DNA from: Tanypteryx hageni
Lineage: Eukaryota; Arthropoda; Insecta; Odonata; Petaluridae
Assembly: GCA_028673005.1 (NCBI GenBank)
Contig: CM054116.1
Coordinates: 26,637,840-26,701,839 of the forward strand
DNA length: 64,000 nucleotides
Direction of reading: 5' to 3'
The translations under genes and the position numbers were made by a program. Positions 13,540-26,929 of the stretch are shown here, one piece after another (within the stretch, counting starts at the first letter, position 1; each line of letters begins with the position of its first letter). A model generated the notes under the pieces. The model was not told the DNA's origin. It did not search any database and saw only the letters and a list, made by a program, of their open reading frames with translations.

Positions 13540-14150
13540 TTGCAGAATTCGTCCTTCAGAAGCCCACTAAAAATTATTTCCAATCACCGCCTAGCAGGCC
13601 CGCCGCCAATCCCGGCAGCCGAGTGGCGTTTGGGCGGAGGGCCGCCGGGAACGCCGCAGCCACGTCGAAGGTCGTCCCTACGACGGGAGTCTCTACGAGG
13701 AACAAGAGTGGAGGGGAAAGGGGGAGAAAGAGGGCACACACACACACGCGTGTGCGTGTGTGCGCGGGGAAGGAGGTGATGGGGCGACGAAGCATCCGCA
13801 GCGGCAGTGCCACCGCGCATAGGTCCGATGAGGAGCCGTGGGAACCGAATGATGGGAGGACATAAGGCGAACTCGAGGGGAGAAGTGGAATGAGGATTGG
13901 GTTGGCAATAATGAGTCGGAGGAATCTCTACAGAGGAAGGGAAGGCGGAAGCTGCAACTCTTTGGGTGCGCGATACTGTCTGAGTGGAATTTTGGCTTCT
14001 ATTTCGGCATACGCCGAATGCGATTCACACGCTTCAGCGGGGCGTCCTTCGCAAGGACGTTAAGCAGTTGGGCCCCTTGGTGCTCTTCGTAAATAGTAGG
14101 CTAATGCCGGCACCGGTTTTCCCTCCTCCCTTGTGAATGTGTTTGGTGTG
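13540..14150. other. GC/CpG-rich island
   Basis: A block dense in GC and CpG with overlapping open frames in several phases, none with a recognised domain. It contains the alternating purine-pyrimidine tract at 13735-13766. It may be a regulatory region or an unrecognised 5' exon. Confidence 0.4.
13735..13766. repeat. Self-complementary CA/CG/GT tract (Z-DNA candidate)
   Basis: 32 bp of strict purine-pyrimidine alternation: CA repeats turning through ACGCGT into GT and GCGCG. The halves are complementary, so a hairpin or Z-DNA could form. Confidence 0.75.
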
Positions 14151-16605
14151 AAAGTATGGCTACAATAATTCAAGAAGTTGATTAGCCAGAAATACGCACA
14201 CGCACGTTTCAGCGGTCTTGGTTCGATCTGCTAGGTTTTCCTTTACTCTGACGTGCAGATCCACGTTCCAAAGTGGCTTAAATAAATCTTTCTTCTATTT
14301 GTGCGATAATTTAAACTGCTTTAATGTACCAAGGAATTATACTACGGTTCCCTAAGATACAAATAACTAAGGTAAAAAGCTCTAAATTGCGAATGAAACG
14401 CAATTATTTCCATTCTGGAATGTAGGCTAAAAATGGACCACAATATATTTCGAAACTATACATTTAATCTCCGCGCGATTTGAGTCTAAATGTAAGTTTG
14501 TATTAGATATATTTTCCTAACCGAGATAAAAAGCAAAATGGAGTTCTTGAGAACGAACAAGTTTCTGAACGCACCCCTCTGCCACTCATCAATTATAGCG
14601 AGCTTAGGAAAATTAGCTTGGTACAGCATCGAGAGGCATTTCAAATACTCCACGAGTAGCGATAGGCAGGAAACTGCTACAGCTCGTGTAAAGCTAATAA
14701 AACCAATGAAGCTAGTCACTTCCGCTCCCAATAAAATTGAACCGAGGTCGTAGACCCCACCACGGATTCTTTCCTCGAATGGATAATATTCACGGATTTA
14801 GCCTCAGGGTTTAGTTAATAAATCCCCGACATTGGGAAATATTTTTATATTCAAGAAAATGTTCTTTATTTGATGACCACGTGATTCGTTAACTTAGTTT
14901 TTCTCAACATACTTAGACATTTAACAGCCATTACAAGAATTATAAGTATATTCCATTTACGTGTGGTAAAAAATATCTCCAAGTCAATACAATTTAAATG
15001 AGACAACATGAAAATATTAAGAAATTTCTCGGCTGTATCTCAAGTTGTTAATTGCTTAAGGTGTGTATCATAATGATGCATCATAAAGATAAATCTTAAA
15101 TATATATCATAAATATTTTATTTATTTGCAGTCCTTATCCGCTTAAATTTTTATTGCTGAAATGAATAATACGGCGTTTGCATTATATTTTTAAAGTGAC
15201 ATAAATTTCCAAATCTTAATAATCGTAATATTTTGTAGAAATTCGTGTGGCAAATCGTATATTTACTTTTATACTTCAATGATAATAAAAATTAGGTACT
15301 ATTGGATAGGTTAGATTCTAGATTAACCTGGGATTTTTTTTAGATATTAAGAAGAAAGTATGAGGATATAGAAATATATACACAAGAGTAATAACAAAAT
15401 ATTACAGCCATTAAAGCTAATACGCTCATTAAAACTGAATAAATTATAATGACTCAATGTAATTTATCTCAATTAGCATTTCAGAAAGAAGCCCATGACC
15501 CTGATTAAAAATCTTTATCTCCTAAAGTAATAAGAACTGCATTTTTTCTGGAATTTTAACATTTCACTGGTGGTTTTGGAAGGGAAGTTACAACAAAAAT
15601 TTTCATAATGAGCCTCTTTAAATTGAAAACAGAAAACACCTCTAAAACATTCCCTTTTAAAAGCGGAAACGTTTTCCAACGCGTGTTCCACACGAAGAAA
15701 CAATGGAACCACACGCACGGGAGTATTGCTCAAAAAATGAAATCGTTAACGATGGGATTTGTAAGGGGCGGTAAGAGTCCTGGGACTACATTAAGGTCAG
15801 ACGTATGTATTATGCTTCCTCTCTTCCCAAGCAAGGATTCTTTTCTTCTAAAAGTTCACAGAATAAAGTCTCGATGAGATTGAGAGACAATGCCAACAAG
15901 ACGCAATAATATTAGCATCAGAACTTTACTCTCGATGAATTCCTACGTAACAGACGAAGGTCATTCCTCGTAACAAAATAATTTATATATATGCTTGCAC
16001 AAACGCATAAATGAACAAAAAAATAAATACGTGTCGAAGTTTTGACAAACGAACTAGTCTAAAATTACTTTCTTAACGAGTTTGGTTCGGAGAACGATTT
16101 TAACTAATTATCCGCATTACTCGTAATTTAAGCACGAGTGATAATATCAATTACAGACGCATTTCTGAAATGGTCGTATTTTGCTACAGAAAATTATGTT
16201 ACCGGCTATTGTTCTCAGTTGGAAGGCATTGCCACGGTTAATATACGTATCAAAATTATCGCATGAAAGAGTTTCACACGAATACATCGGAAAGTTCATC
16301 TCCTTTGCATGTCGAAGGCAAATGAAACTTTTTCGCTAAATTGTACGCGTTTCCTTTATTCGCTTTTTCGTTCTCGAACATATTATGTTACGGAAATCGA
16401 ATCAAGTATTATCATAGAAGCAAAATATGAATGCCAACTCAACACGAATATCGATTTCATTTAAACAGTTCAATCTAACTCGAAGTAAATATGTACTTGA
16501 AGACGAAAGATTCGTAACGGAATTAGTGACCTAAACCTACAGATGTTAACATATGTGATATATCAGTAGATGATAGCTCATAAGCACTTTGGCTCCAGAT
16601 TGATC
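14151..16605. other. No confirmed gene; one possible exon at 14486-14740
   Basis: Mostly AT-rich DNA. On the minus strand about 14731-14486 stays open with a hydrophobic, codon-like composition (FIGFISFTRAVAVSCLSLLV, then EYLKCLSMLYQANFPKL) and has AG/GT-like edges. The plus strand is also open there, so this may be chance. No family is recognised. Confidence 0.3.
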
Positions 16606-16720
16606 AGTGGTGAAAAACTCCTTCAGCCAAAAAATTATAGGATAGTCCCTATGCATTTCACCCACTAAGTGGGCATCCTCAGGGGAGAAACCTGCCTTTG
16701 CAGTGAACAGGGTTCAACTG
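16606..16720 (-). repeat. Penelope-type terminal repeat fragment with hammerhead-like core
   Basis: Shares its sequence with the segments at 26.93-27.0 kb and 57.14-57.37 kb (ACTCCTTCAGCCA, TGCATTTC, CCCACTAAGTGGGCATC). On the minus strand 16682-16656 reads CTGAGGA, a six-pair stem with loop TTA, then GAAA. Confidence 0.6.
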
Positions 16721-16731
16721 TGATATAGATC

Positions 16732-16765
16732 AGAGGTTTTCAACCTGTGCTCCGCGGAATTTCTG
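16732..16765 (+). mobile_element. Single hAT-like left end
   Basis: CAGAGGTTTTCAACCTGTG matches the usual hAT terminal pattern. No matching right end was found nearby, so it is a solo end. Confidence 0.4.
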
Positions 16766-17822
16766 TATTTCTAGCTAGTGATTTAAAAAAAAGAATTTTC
16801 AGTATAGTAGCGATTGTGATGAACTTCGGACAGCCGTTCAAAAGGATTAGTATCTGGAAACTAGTAACCGACAGCAAATACAGAAATATGACAAATGGAG
16901 ATCGAGTGTTTAATTGTTTCTGGTGGGAAGTCCTTGGACGTGAAAGGGTTGATAACTCCTTATGCGGATAACTCCCGCAGTCATAAAACGGTCGGAGAAA
17001 CAACGCGCACTTTTTAACGCCTAATTGATCAACAATCCGCGAGGTCCACTGACATAGGCTACTTTGCAGTTGAAATAACCAAATGGTTAACTCAACCATA
17101 CTATGCTTATAGGAGTCATTTCTGTCATTTGTATTCAGGGATGTAAATGGATTTTCAGAACTAGATACACGCTCCACACGTCCGACTACAACCCAACCCA
17201 TCCAGAAACTAGGTATACGGCGTATATCCGCGCATACCTCCATTTCCATCCGTTTACATTACGACGAAAAATATACATCTAGGTAAAACAATTGTGTACC
17301 ACTCTATATTTAAATGGAGCGGCCACTTTCGATAAATAAATGTTTCACGTCTTCGACTTCCCACGCTTAATGGCGATATAGTTCCTGTTTGTATTTATTC
17401 GAGAAGAAAGGGAAACATAGGCACAGGGCAAATTGCATATTACGTGGGAAAGTGATTCAAACCACAGCCATATTGCGCTTTAATTGCATTAAACTACGGG
17501 CACTCGCTCGGATTAGAATCGCCACACTCTTCCTTTCCGTCGATCTCCTTATCTTTCTCGCTTCCTGCCTTTTTCCCCATCATCTCTAACCTTTTAACCC
17601 TTTCTCAAGTGCAATCACCTCGCAGAGCTCCTTCCGTCGTGGATGAGTGGATTGCCCCCTCCATTTCAAGGTTGCAAAAGAACCAGCGGTGCCTTCCTTC
17701 ACTTCATCTCCATTTGTTTTTTTTATTCAAAACGAAGAAACTCGATAAGTTATAGTTAAACAAACCATCCACGAATATACAATATCAGTAACGAAATATC
17801 TGTGCCTCCGCTTTCGTCTTTT
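16766..17822. other. No gene seen
   Basis: Open frames on both strands around 16740-17250 have no recognisable domain. Confidence 0.45.
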
Positions 17823-17830
17823 ATCTAAGG

Positions 17831-18118
17831 AATTGGCGCGCAAACTTTGGCCCGCAACTCGATTTCAGGTGGCCCGCGGAGCCTTCAAACAATTTTCACT
17901 TTTGAATTTTATTAACCCATCGGCTTCCCTAACCGTCGAATCATTAGGGAGGAAGATAATTATCGAAAGGTGAAAAAGATGGCTTTAGAATGACAATTCA
18001 ACCTACCATAAGTACTTAAACTCTATATATTTATAGTATGTTTTTAATATTGTGTGGCAATTCGCAAATTTATCCGCGTGTTTGTGGCCAGCGATTAAAT
18101 AAAGGTTGCGCACCAATG
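17831..18118. mobile_element. hAT-like MITE, 288 bp
   Basis: Inverted ends ATTGGCGCGCAAACTTT and AAAGGTTGCGCACCAAT (a few substitutions). Flanking 8-mers ATCTAAGG (17823-17830) and ATTTAAGG (18119-18126) match at 7 of 8 positions. The interior carries GGCCCGC blocks seen in other hAT relics of the window. Confidence 0.75.
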
Positions 18119-18745
18119 ATTTAAGGCATTCAGCTACACTTCCATAAAAGTCAGTGTGGGCAGAGCACACGAAATAAGACCGCCTGCCGCGATTGAATGA
18201 TTGACTTTGTTTACGTTCTCCGATATATAATTGCTAATAAAATGGCAGAAAATTTTCATGATAATGCGTGAGAATCTGATCTGAAAGAATTCATTGTCTT
18301 TCTGTATTGCCGGTGGCCATCAATTATATGATAAAGAATTTATTTGAGTTTAAACTGCCACCCATGTAAAATGAAGGAAATGGAAATTAGAAAAAAACAT
18401 TGTTTCCGATTTGAAGCAACTCGAGTTTCAATGTAGACTTTTCTAAAATCGTTAATAAGATAAAAATGATATATAAAGCCTTTTGTTAATATAAACGTTT
18501 TTCACTTTTACTAGTTTAAATTTTCACTGAGGCCCAATGTGTGACTCGTTTTTATATAGAAAAGTGGAAGTAATGGGTTTGATTGAGGCAATGCTGGGAA
18601 GATAGGTGGAACAAATTCGAAAAGAAAATTTTGTTTGCATTTTAACATCTCACGCAAAATTTTTTCATATCATGCATAATTATCAGTAGATTTTCTCGAG
18701 TGCGATGTCACTAAATAAAGTGCTTAATATTTGATTAACGTAGAG

Positions 18746-19075
18746 CGGGGGAGTGCAACCTTTTTACTTGTCGGGCCACATACGTAGATGTGAGTGCTTT
18801 GGCGGGCCGCATTATAAATCGCGAATACCTCGGTGGACCGGATGAGAGTTTACATACTCAAGAGATCATATGTGACTTTTTAAATGAAAATAAAGTCGCA
18901 AGAATTTTTCAGTGTTAAAACTTCACCAAGCAAGGTTTTATGGCCATAATTGTAATTGGAATATACAAAATTATCTGCATTTAATATCATAGATCTCGCC
19001 TTCATCAAAGCTTCGCGAGCCGCATAAAATGCTCTCGAGGGCCGGATGCGGCCCGCAGACTATAGATTGCACCTG
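18746..19075. mobile_element. Decayed hAT-like MITE
   Basis: Ends GGGGGAGTGCAACC and GATTGCACCTG in inverted orientation, with CGGGCCACA / GCGGGCCGC near the left and GGATGCGGCCCGCAG near the right. The flanking 8-mers agree only partly (5 of 8), so the boundaries are approximate. Confidence 0.6.
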
Positions 19076-19339
19076 ATATAGACAAAGGGATTAAATTCCT
19101 TAGAATTCGCATCTTGTTCGTACATTTAAAATAACCTGTAAATGTGAAAGAAAAACTTGGCTATATTTTTAAGAAGTTGCGTCGCAAAATTTTGTCAATA
19201 TTTGTAAATGGTAAACTGACTGAAATCTTTAACAGAGAGAGAGAGAAAATAAACCAACAAGTCCTAAGAGATATTACAAAAACATACTTTTTCTTCTTCC
19301 GTTAGAAAAACGCATGCGCAGTTTAATTTCTCAATCGAT

Positions 19340-19975
19340 AAACAAGAAGTCCAAATCAGAAATAATGCAAAGTTGACGTCCCGAATTGATTATTTATGTT
19401 GTCAGGAAATGTTTCAGCATGAGTTAGTCATTCCAAGGAATTCTCATTTGTAATTCATAGTTTATCAATGATAGATAAGAATTGGAAAACAAATTAATAG
19501 AGAATTATCAGGTTTAAAACACTAAAAGTAATGTCAAAATCTCTTTCTGGCATTATATTTTGCATGTATTTTTTAAAATAAACGAAATTAATAAATGTTA
19601 TTGTTTATACGTTAATATGTGTGAATCAACTGTCCATTGCTGAAGGATAGTCGAGTGAAAAAGAAAATAATCCTTTTGTTCACTCGTCTACGCTCAAGCC
19701 GAGTTCGGTAATAATCGTCTCCATGGCAACAAACCGATAAAATGCGATTTAAAACGCAAAAACGCTACGTTTCAGTAGAAATTCAAGAAAATGCGAAAAA
19801 TTATCAAAATTCAGTGATAAGTATTAGAATCTACATTTTCCCCTTAGAACAGTACAAACCTCGCTCCGATATCACAATTTTAAGTATTAAAGTATTAAAG
19901 AAAACATCTCTGCACGATGTCTTTGAGACTTCCTATATAAACATACAGGAAAAAATGTGATGTGGCCACCACATG
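19340..19975 (-). repeat. Unnamed dispersed repeat, inverted copy A
   Basis: Nearly the reverse complement of 28110-28765 along its whole length: GTTGCCATGGAGACGATTAT, AACTCGGCTTGAGC, CATGCAAAATATA, GGAATTCTCAT and others. No coding capacity or terminal repeats are recognised. Confidence 0.85.
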
Positions 19976-21699
19976 ACTTGCTCCACATCTGTAGTATTTC
20001 TAAATATTCCAAATAGGTTACATAATAATAAATATTTTAAGAAACTGCGAGAAAATTTTAGACTTTACAAAGAACAGAAATAAACTCAAACCATAACCTT
20101 CTGATATTGGATACAGCCAAAAAGCTCCAACAATTAAGAAAATAAAAAGGAGAGTTACTAACTAAGACGTAACTAAGCGTCAATTGTTAACAATAGCCAT
20201 CGGTAGGTAGCGTTGTGGTGGCAGCTAAAAACATAAGATATCTCTTAAACAATGCATTATATGGGAAAATGACATATACCCTAAAAGACACGGGGACGAA
20301 AAGTATCTTAAAGCATGTTTTTAGCAGTAATTCGCGAGACATCGATGCTGCATGCTGCCGTAAGTAGTTGTAATATTTACGTTTACGTTCTTTTCTTCGA
20401 CGCAGATTATCCATCTCCTTAAGCTTACAAAATACTGCATGCACTCGTAAGGAAATTAAACGTATTTGCTTAATTATAGCAGATCTTGTTTAATTCAATT
20501 ACAGCGAAGATTGTTATCGTTGACAATAATGCATGATTTAAGTTCAAAGCGAATTACGACTTTCTTGTTTGATTTAATTGAAAACGGCTACTCCTACGAT
20601 AAAAATGTAATGAACCAAAAATATGTTATTTAACTAGTTCTACAAATTTTGTTTGAAGACTTATTTCGGCATGACTAATATTTTACGAGATATGAGGAAA
20701 AGTTCGCTTTTTGTTACCATTAAAGTGGCTTCCCTGGTTAGGTTATGTAAATCATTTATGCCATTTTCTTATTGTACTTAGCCACAAGTTCTAAATTCCA
20801 AATTTCGTAAAAATCCGTTCGGTAGAAGCCGAGAACGAACGTGCGTACGGACGGACAGACAGAAAGAAGCTAATAGGTCTTCGCGTTGGAAACGAAACGC
20901 GCCTATAAATCAGTAAACGATATTAATTATAGTGTTAGGGTTGAAAATGAAATATTTCGCCTACTCATATTAGTAGAGGAATTGAAAAAATAAACTTTGC
21001 ATACATTTTAAACAGACATTGAAAAATCAACTAACATAAGACACAAAATACGTTAGACCTTTGCTATCTGCGGTAAAATTGCAGTGCACTGCGCATACGT
21101 AAATTGTGCAGCTGTTCCGGATGCTTATTTATACGGTATCATTTTTTACTTTTTCTATATAAATTATGCAATGATTATGCGGTAAATAACTACGTCATTA
21201 AAATCATGTAGCCACTTTCCATTATTTAGGAATATTTTGCTTGCTTCTATATTCGGAAACAAAAGGCTGATACTCAGCTAGTAATGAAATGTAGATAATA
21301 TAATTTCGAAAAAGTGTTATTTTGTGTCGAAAAGAAAAATACGCAAGTAAAAATATCTTATACGCTAACGAATGGTTTTAAGAGGAGTTTTATTAAAAAG
21401 GCAAACAGACAGCAAGAAAGGTCTAGGACGGCCAGACCTTTGAAATGCGTAATTATTTCATATGTTTTAAAAGGTTTAGTACTAAGAAAATAAAATACTT
21501 AGTAATAATTTCACTTATGAAATTGTTACTAAGTATTTTATTATCATCTTTCCTCATCCAGAATGGAATATTTTCACAAATTTAAGCCGAACGTCATTAG
21601 TTTCAGGTCTAGGACGATTTATAAATTATCGCGAGAATGTGTTCCAATCGTTGATAGCAATATTTTATCGAGCAAAATGTTATATGGCCTATTTCTACA
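19976..21699. other. No gene seen; one repeat tail with GGACGGACAGACAG
   Basis: AT-rich. Around 20800-20900 is a string (CGGACGGACAGACAGAAAG) of the kind that closes several dispersed arthropod repeats; related strings lie near 30140, 36090 and 49310. No coding exon is recognised. Confidence 0.45.
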
Positions 21700-21854
21700 A
21701 GGGGCGGATCCAGAAATTTCCCAAGACTTAATTTTCTGTGTAGAAACAAGGAATGTTGTGCGGAATGAATTTAAGAATGCACCCAGTGGAGGGCAACAGG
21801 GTCGTCCAAGGGCAGGGCGATCGTCCCCCTCCCCCTCCTTAGATCCGCCACCGA
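21700..21854. mobile_element. Short MITE with GGGGCGGATCC ends
   Basis: 155 bp with inverted GGCGGATCC / AGATCCGCC ends and flanking 8-mers TTTCTACA and TTTCTATG (6 of 8). There is a C-rich run (about 21828-21840) next to the right end. Confidence 0.55.
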
Positions 21855-22929
21855 TTTCTATGTTTTTGTAGTAAAAATACGAAATTATCCTTTAGTTTTA
21901 GCCTTGCGAGCCAAGAACGGAACAACTTTTTTTCTGTAGATATGCCCTTGGTTTTGGTGACAAATGACGTAAAATCCGCATACACCGAGTGCCTTATGCA
22001 GTTATCAACAACTATCAATTAGACTTAGAAATTGTTTTAATGTAACAAGCTTTGCCATCACGCACGAAAACAAATACTTTTCCGACTATCAAGCTTTAGA
22101 ACACCTGAAAGGTAGGTTTTATATCCAAATAATGATTTTTATAACAGCCTCTCGGCTTTATGATATATCTAACTTCTAAAAATATTCTCATTTCTTATAC
22201 TGCATATTTGTATATCTGAAAATGTTCATTAATTCCATAGAATTAAATATTCTTTGTATGCGTGCAACATAGGGTCTCCTCCTAGAAAAATTTAGCAAAA
22301 AGTCAATTCTAGCGACATAGCGATCGAGCAAGCTGCAGAGGCTGCTAATATTCCAACATCGCGTCCAATGGGGCGATACTGTCAAGCCACCTGTGAATTC
22401 GGATCGGTGCGATCACGGTAACAAAACATGCTGAAAAGCAGAGAACTAAGTGCATTGGCATCTCGTCCTTTTTCCGCTACGGCGAAATTCACATCGAAGT
22501 TATTATAAGGAGTGATTTGGATTCGTTTGACTGCTAAAGTAATTGCAAATGATTAGGAAAAAGTTTCCATCGTTACCTTTTATCAGAAAAATAAAAATAG
22601 AGAGTTGCGCTTATTCTGATAATTCGAAATAAGCCGCTGAGATCGAAAATGAAAGTTAGCAAAAAATGTTCGAACAATTTTCATCGCTTTCAATGCTAAA
22701 GTTAAAGAAAAAGAAATGAAGGGTAAAGTAAAGTCAAGGAGGAGATTCGCGGACTTGGAAATAAAAAGCAAGAGTGAAGATTCATTTCTCCTTGGAAATG
22801 TTTTCTTCAATTCTGTATGTTTTTAGATTTTTCAAGATCGACGAGTGATTTTTTTCCCCAAGAAATGAAACACTACGCTTTTAATTTTTAAAAACCGCTG
22901 AGAGGAGGAAACACTGAAATATTTTTGCG
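21855..22929. other. No gene seen
   Basis: AT-rich. Short frames on both strands have no recognisable product. Confidence 0.5.
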
Positions 22930-23800
22930 TTCTGCGCTCGTGATTCTAATGGACGGCTCTCCCCTCTGATCTTCGGCTGCGAATAGAGCGAACCTCAGCC
23001 GGAGACCGTCGGCGGGACCGTGACGAGTGGCCAGTCACTAACCTTCGTGGAACGTCACGGATAGCGAGTAATTGCCAAGAGCGAGAAGAACACGGAAAGA
23101 ATCCTTTTAAGGGAGTGCCACCTGAGGATCTAATCCGTCGCGGAAAAACCAAATGTTCGGGTCCTTTCGTTTAGTGTGCTCACTTTGCGAGCGGCAGATG
23201 AAGTCTCCTCGATGCCAAACGATCTAACGACGACAATAACGCAAGAGGTCAAAATCATGAAAACAAACGGTGTAATTAGGCGCAGGTAAACTAGAGCGGC
23301 AGTGCTACTTGAACACGTGACGTCCATTTAAAGACTGAAAAAGTTGTGTGTGAAGTTTTACACTAACCGTATCGCCCGCAATGAATTTGCAGAAAGAAGA
23401 TTAAACTTAGGCGCCGAACGTTTTTAGAAAAAGGTAAATATAATCCCAGAACTTCTCTTTTCATTTTCCGATTCACGTTGAAGTCCCGTCGATCCAGCGT
23501 TCGATTATCAAATCACTCGAATTCGCTGCTCGAACGTGCAGCTAGTCTATCTCTCTCGGGCATCGTCGTCACTTGCAGAGATCGTTCCGGCAGCCATCGC
23601 AGTCGGGTGTCAATCAATCTACTATTGGGTGTTCTTTTCGGCGAAGAAGGTCACGTGATTTCTTGGTCGAAAAAATAAACGAGCCAGATTTATGAGTCAG
23701 ACTTAAACGATGCATATGTGCTACTCTAATCGGCAATTGCTGAGACGTCAAGCTCGTCTCTCATTCTGATTCCGAGGACGGCAGGATTTCCCTTCGAGAG
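22930..23800. other. CpG-rich island
   Basis: Dense in CpG with open frames in several phases and no domain. A possible donor (AAAAAG|GTAAAT) occurs near 23433. Function unknown; possibly regulatory. Confidence 0.35.
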
Positions 23801-25389
23801 CTCGCTACAAAATGTGCAAGAATACGTGAGGTGCAATGGAAATGGATAGGAAGCCCTTATTTTCTATGTTCTGAAACAAATCCCGCTGCTGAAATGCTAT
23901 TGGAAACATGGGACAATTGATACAGTTCCGTAGGTACATACGTATCTTGTGAAGGGGAAGAGCTTATTAGAACAAGAGCAGCGTATTTTTTGCGTACTAT
24001 ATCTCAAAGAAAATAGAGAGAAGAGATGCAATTACAAGACAGAAGCTGATATTTTTAATTATGCCTTGCATAAGAAAATTATACTTCTAGAACAGAGAAT
24101 TTAGCAGGACTCGAATTGCCATGGAGCGATTAATTTAAAGCTATGAAACAAACAGCACACATAAATAATTACAATAATTTAAGACAACCTCGATGATTAC
24201 TACGCATCAATATTAATATATATTTTACACAAGGAAGCTAACAAAAACATACAATGTGATGAGTCTTACCAAAATTAAAATATATTTCTGAGAATAATGG
24301 GAAGTGCTAAAAAAGTGTCTATTTTATTCATTTACGTGCTTTTTACAACCATCCCTCATTTTACATGCCTGAAACTAACTAAGTGTTAACGTTTCCTGGA
24401 TTGATGGACGGATTGACGTCCATTTAGGTAATGAGAAGGTCAGAATAATGATTTGAAGTTGAAAAGAAAGAAAGGGAAAAGTTTATGCAAAGAAGCACTT
24501 CTAAGTTTATTTCAAACGAATTACAGTTCATCAAACCTCAATATTTTCCAAATAAGGCAACATTTCGAGAAAAAAACTCCTGGAGGTTATAAAATAACAC
24601 CCTACCGTATGGAAATAACTAAGGTGCCTTCGCCGTACAATTAAGACTGATAGCGGGTAGGATATGTCAATTCGTGTACATAATGCAAGTGAGTGTTTTG
24701 TCCACCTTCTAGATATAAAGCATATGAACCTTCAAATATATATCAGGGCATATATTTCGTGCCCGTCTTAAATTAAATAATTTGTTAACTTGTAATGTTT
24801 ATATGGCATTTGAATTCCCAAACGTTGTAATTTTCGTCGCGTCTTTCAAGAAATGTGCATTTTGGGACTTGTTTGCCTAAGACCAGTCGAATGCATTTAA
24901 AACATTTATCACTTAATCTTTTTTCCGATTTTTTTAAGCTAGCCAAAAATGAAAGGTCTTGTTTCATTTTATCTACTACGCTGCACATTTTTGCATTGTG
25001 CATGCATATTAACTAACTAGGAAAATAAAATTCAAACTACTCGTTTCTGAAAACCTTTAATAAAACCCCCAAATTTAACTATCGCAAACATTATAAAAAT
25101 CACTTTTTCGTTAAAAATGTCCATATCCCCTTCTTTTCGAATCAAATACGAATTATTCTGAAATTTGCACTACTGCTGACTCAGTTTACGGTTTTAAAAA
25201 TGAATTTCATAAATAAATTATTTTTATTTCCAACGCATCACCAAATGTCCGAAAAGAAAGTGAACGAATTCACCGAAGAGTAACGCCTCGTGCAGCGCGA
25301 TCACTAATTAGATCACGCTTCGAGCATCTCATCACATCACGCTTTATGTTGACATATGAAAAGATAATTGGAGAAAATCATTTTTATAA
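23801..25389. other. No gene seen
   Basis: AT-rich sequence without recognisable coding, RNA or repeat features. Confidence 0.5.
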
Positions 25390-26850
25390 TTTGTTCGATG
25401 AGTTCGCGGAATCGTAGCAGCGTGCGCACTTCCTAAAATTCGAAGCTACCCCCAATCCCTAATCTATCGTTACATATGAAACCACACGATCGCCATTATT
25501 TCTGTCTCGAGGAGAAATTTTGCCACAAACAAAAACAAAATTATCGCTCAACCACAACACGAATAAACCATCACTTGGACAAACAGAACACCGTTTTTAC
25601 GCTGGGTCAACAACCGATCTACCCAACCCGTTCCCACCTGCTCGAGATGGGGAGATGCGAGCAAATGAGCAGCATGATACGTGTCCTCTAAAATGCAAGT
25701 GTCCGGCACGCCTCCGCGAATGGCCGATAACGATTGCAGTCGGATTTCGTCGACTTTCGCGAGAGTACCAAGTTCGAGACCGGCGCAGGTTCGACGACAA
25801 GGGCGAGATCTTCGAAAACTTCACACGGCCGCCATGTTTTGTTAGGGAAGCAATTGATCATTGTTGCAACGCATTCGAATCGCCGTCTCCTTCGCCGCTC
25901 TCCCGAATTCGGTAGAAACTGGCGCATAACCTACCAAGTTGACGGTTTGACGACAAAGCACAGCCAAGGGGCATCACGGCGATTACGTAAAATCCTGCGT
26001 CCATAATTGGACGGGCGAAAAATGATTTTCAAAAAGGTTTGTTCACTTCGCCCCGGCGATCAAAAACATAAGGAGAGATTTTTTCGACGAGACGTCGATT
26101 AAAGGGGAAAAGGGAGAAAAAGGTGGAGGGAAGGAGCATAAGCGAGGAGAGGCGAGGCGGGAGGAAAGGGGAGGGGCTTAAAAAATGCACGGAGGCTGCC
26201 CCTCTCGCAGGTAAGAGAGACCCAAGCCGAGGCCGAGCGATCGACTGGTTTCCAACTGCTCACCTGTCCGTCCCGAACGCCTTTTTCCGTCTGGGAACGA
26301 ATTCGCCTCCCCTCTCCCGCGGTACCCGCTAGGAGTATGGATATGCTATTCCGGTGACTTGTAGCAGAGCGCATCATCAAAATCGCCCGCCCTGATTCGG
26401 CAGCGAAAACGCCGGCCTCCGAAAAAGACCACGCGAATGAAACGCCCGGCGCGGCTCTGCCTCCTTCCCGCACGGTTCGAAGCGACTCACTGGGCGCGCA
26501 CGAAGAACTTCCGCGGGGCGACGCTCTTTTACAAGACCGATCACGTCAAGGTCTGCTGGCGCTGCCTTCGCGCCCTCTCCCGTGCCGCTCGGCGAGAGAT
26601 GCCCTCTCCCTCACTTTCTTCCACGCGGATCGTCGTGAACACGCCGAAAACAACCGACGGATGCGGAATGAGGTGTTCGTCTCATAAAACGCTCTTCGAA
26701 TCTCCACACGGACGACAATTACGGCTTATTTCGTTGTAAAGTGGCGCCACGCCCGCCATCCGGAATTGAGGTCCATTTCAAGGCAGAGGTCTATTAACGC
26801 ACGGTACCAGTAAAGGAGAAATTCGGATGCATGTGCTTGTCGTTTTCACT
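25390..26850 (+). promoter_or_regulatory. Largest CpG island; possible promoter and first exon with donor at 26210
   Basis: The longest GC- and CpG-dense stretch of the window. A textbook splice donor CTCGCAG|GTAAGAG lies at 26210/26211 on the plus strand. Open frames cover both strands, as expected when stops are rare, and none shows a domain. A non-coding or short-coding first exon of a gene running rightward is one reading; chance is another. Confidence 0.35.
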
Positions 26851-26929
26851 TTTTAAAAAATCCCTCAATGCAAGGAACTGATTGCTGTTTATGCGATATT
26901 AATTGAAAATTGAATTAAGATAAAATGAG

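Noticed and set aside
25520..25915. 131-codon open frame in the largest CpG island
   Set aside because: The opposite strand and other phases are equally open; the composition is Arg/Ser/Pro-rich with no recognisable motif.
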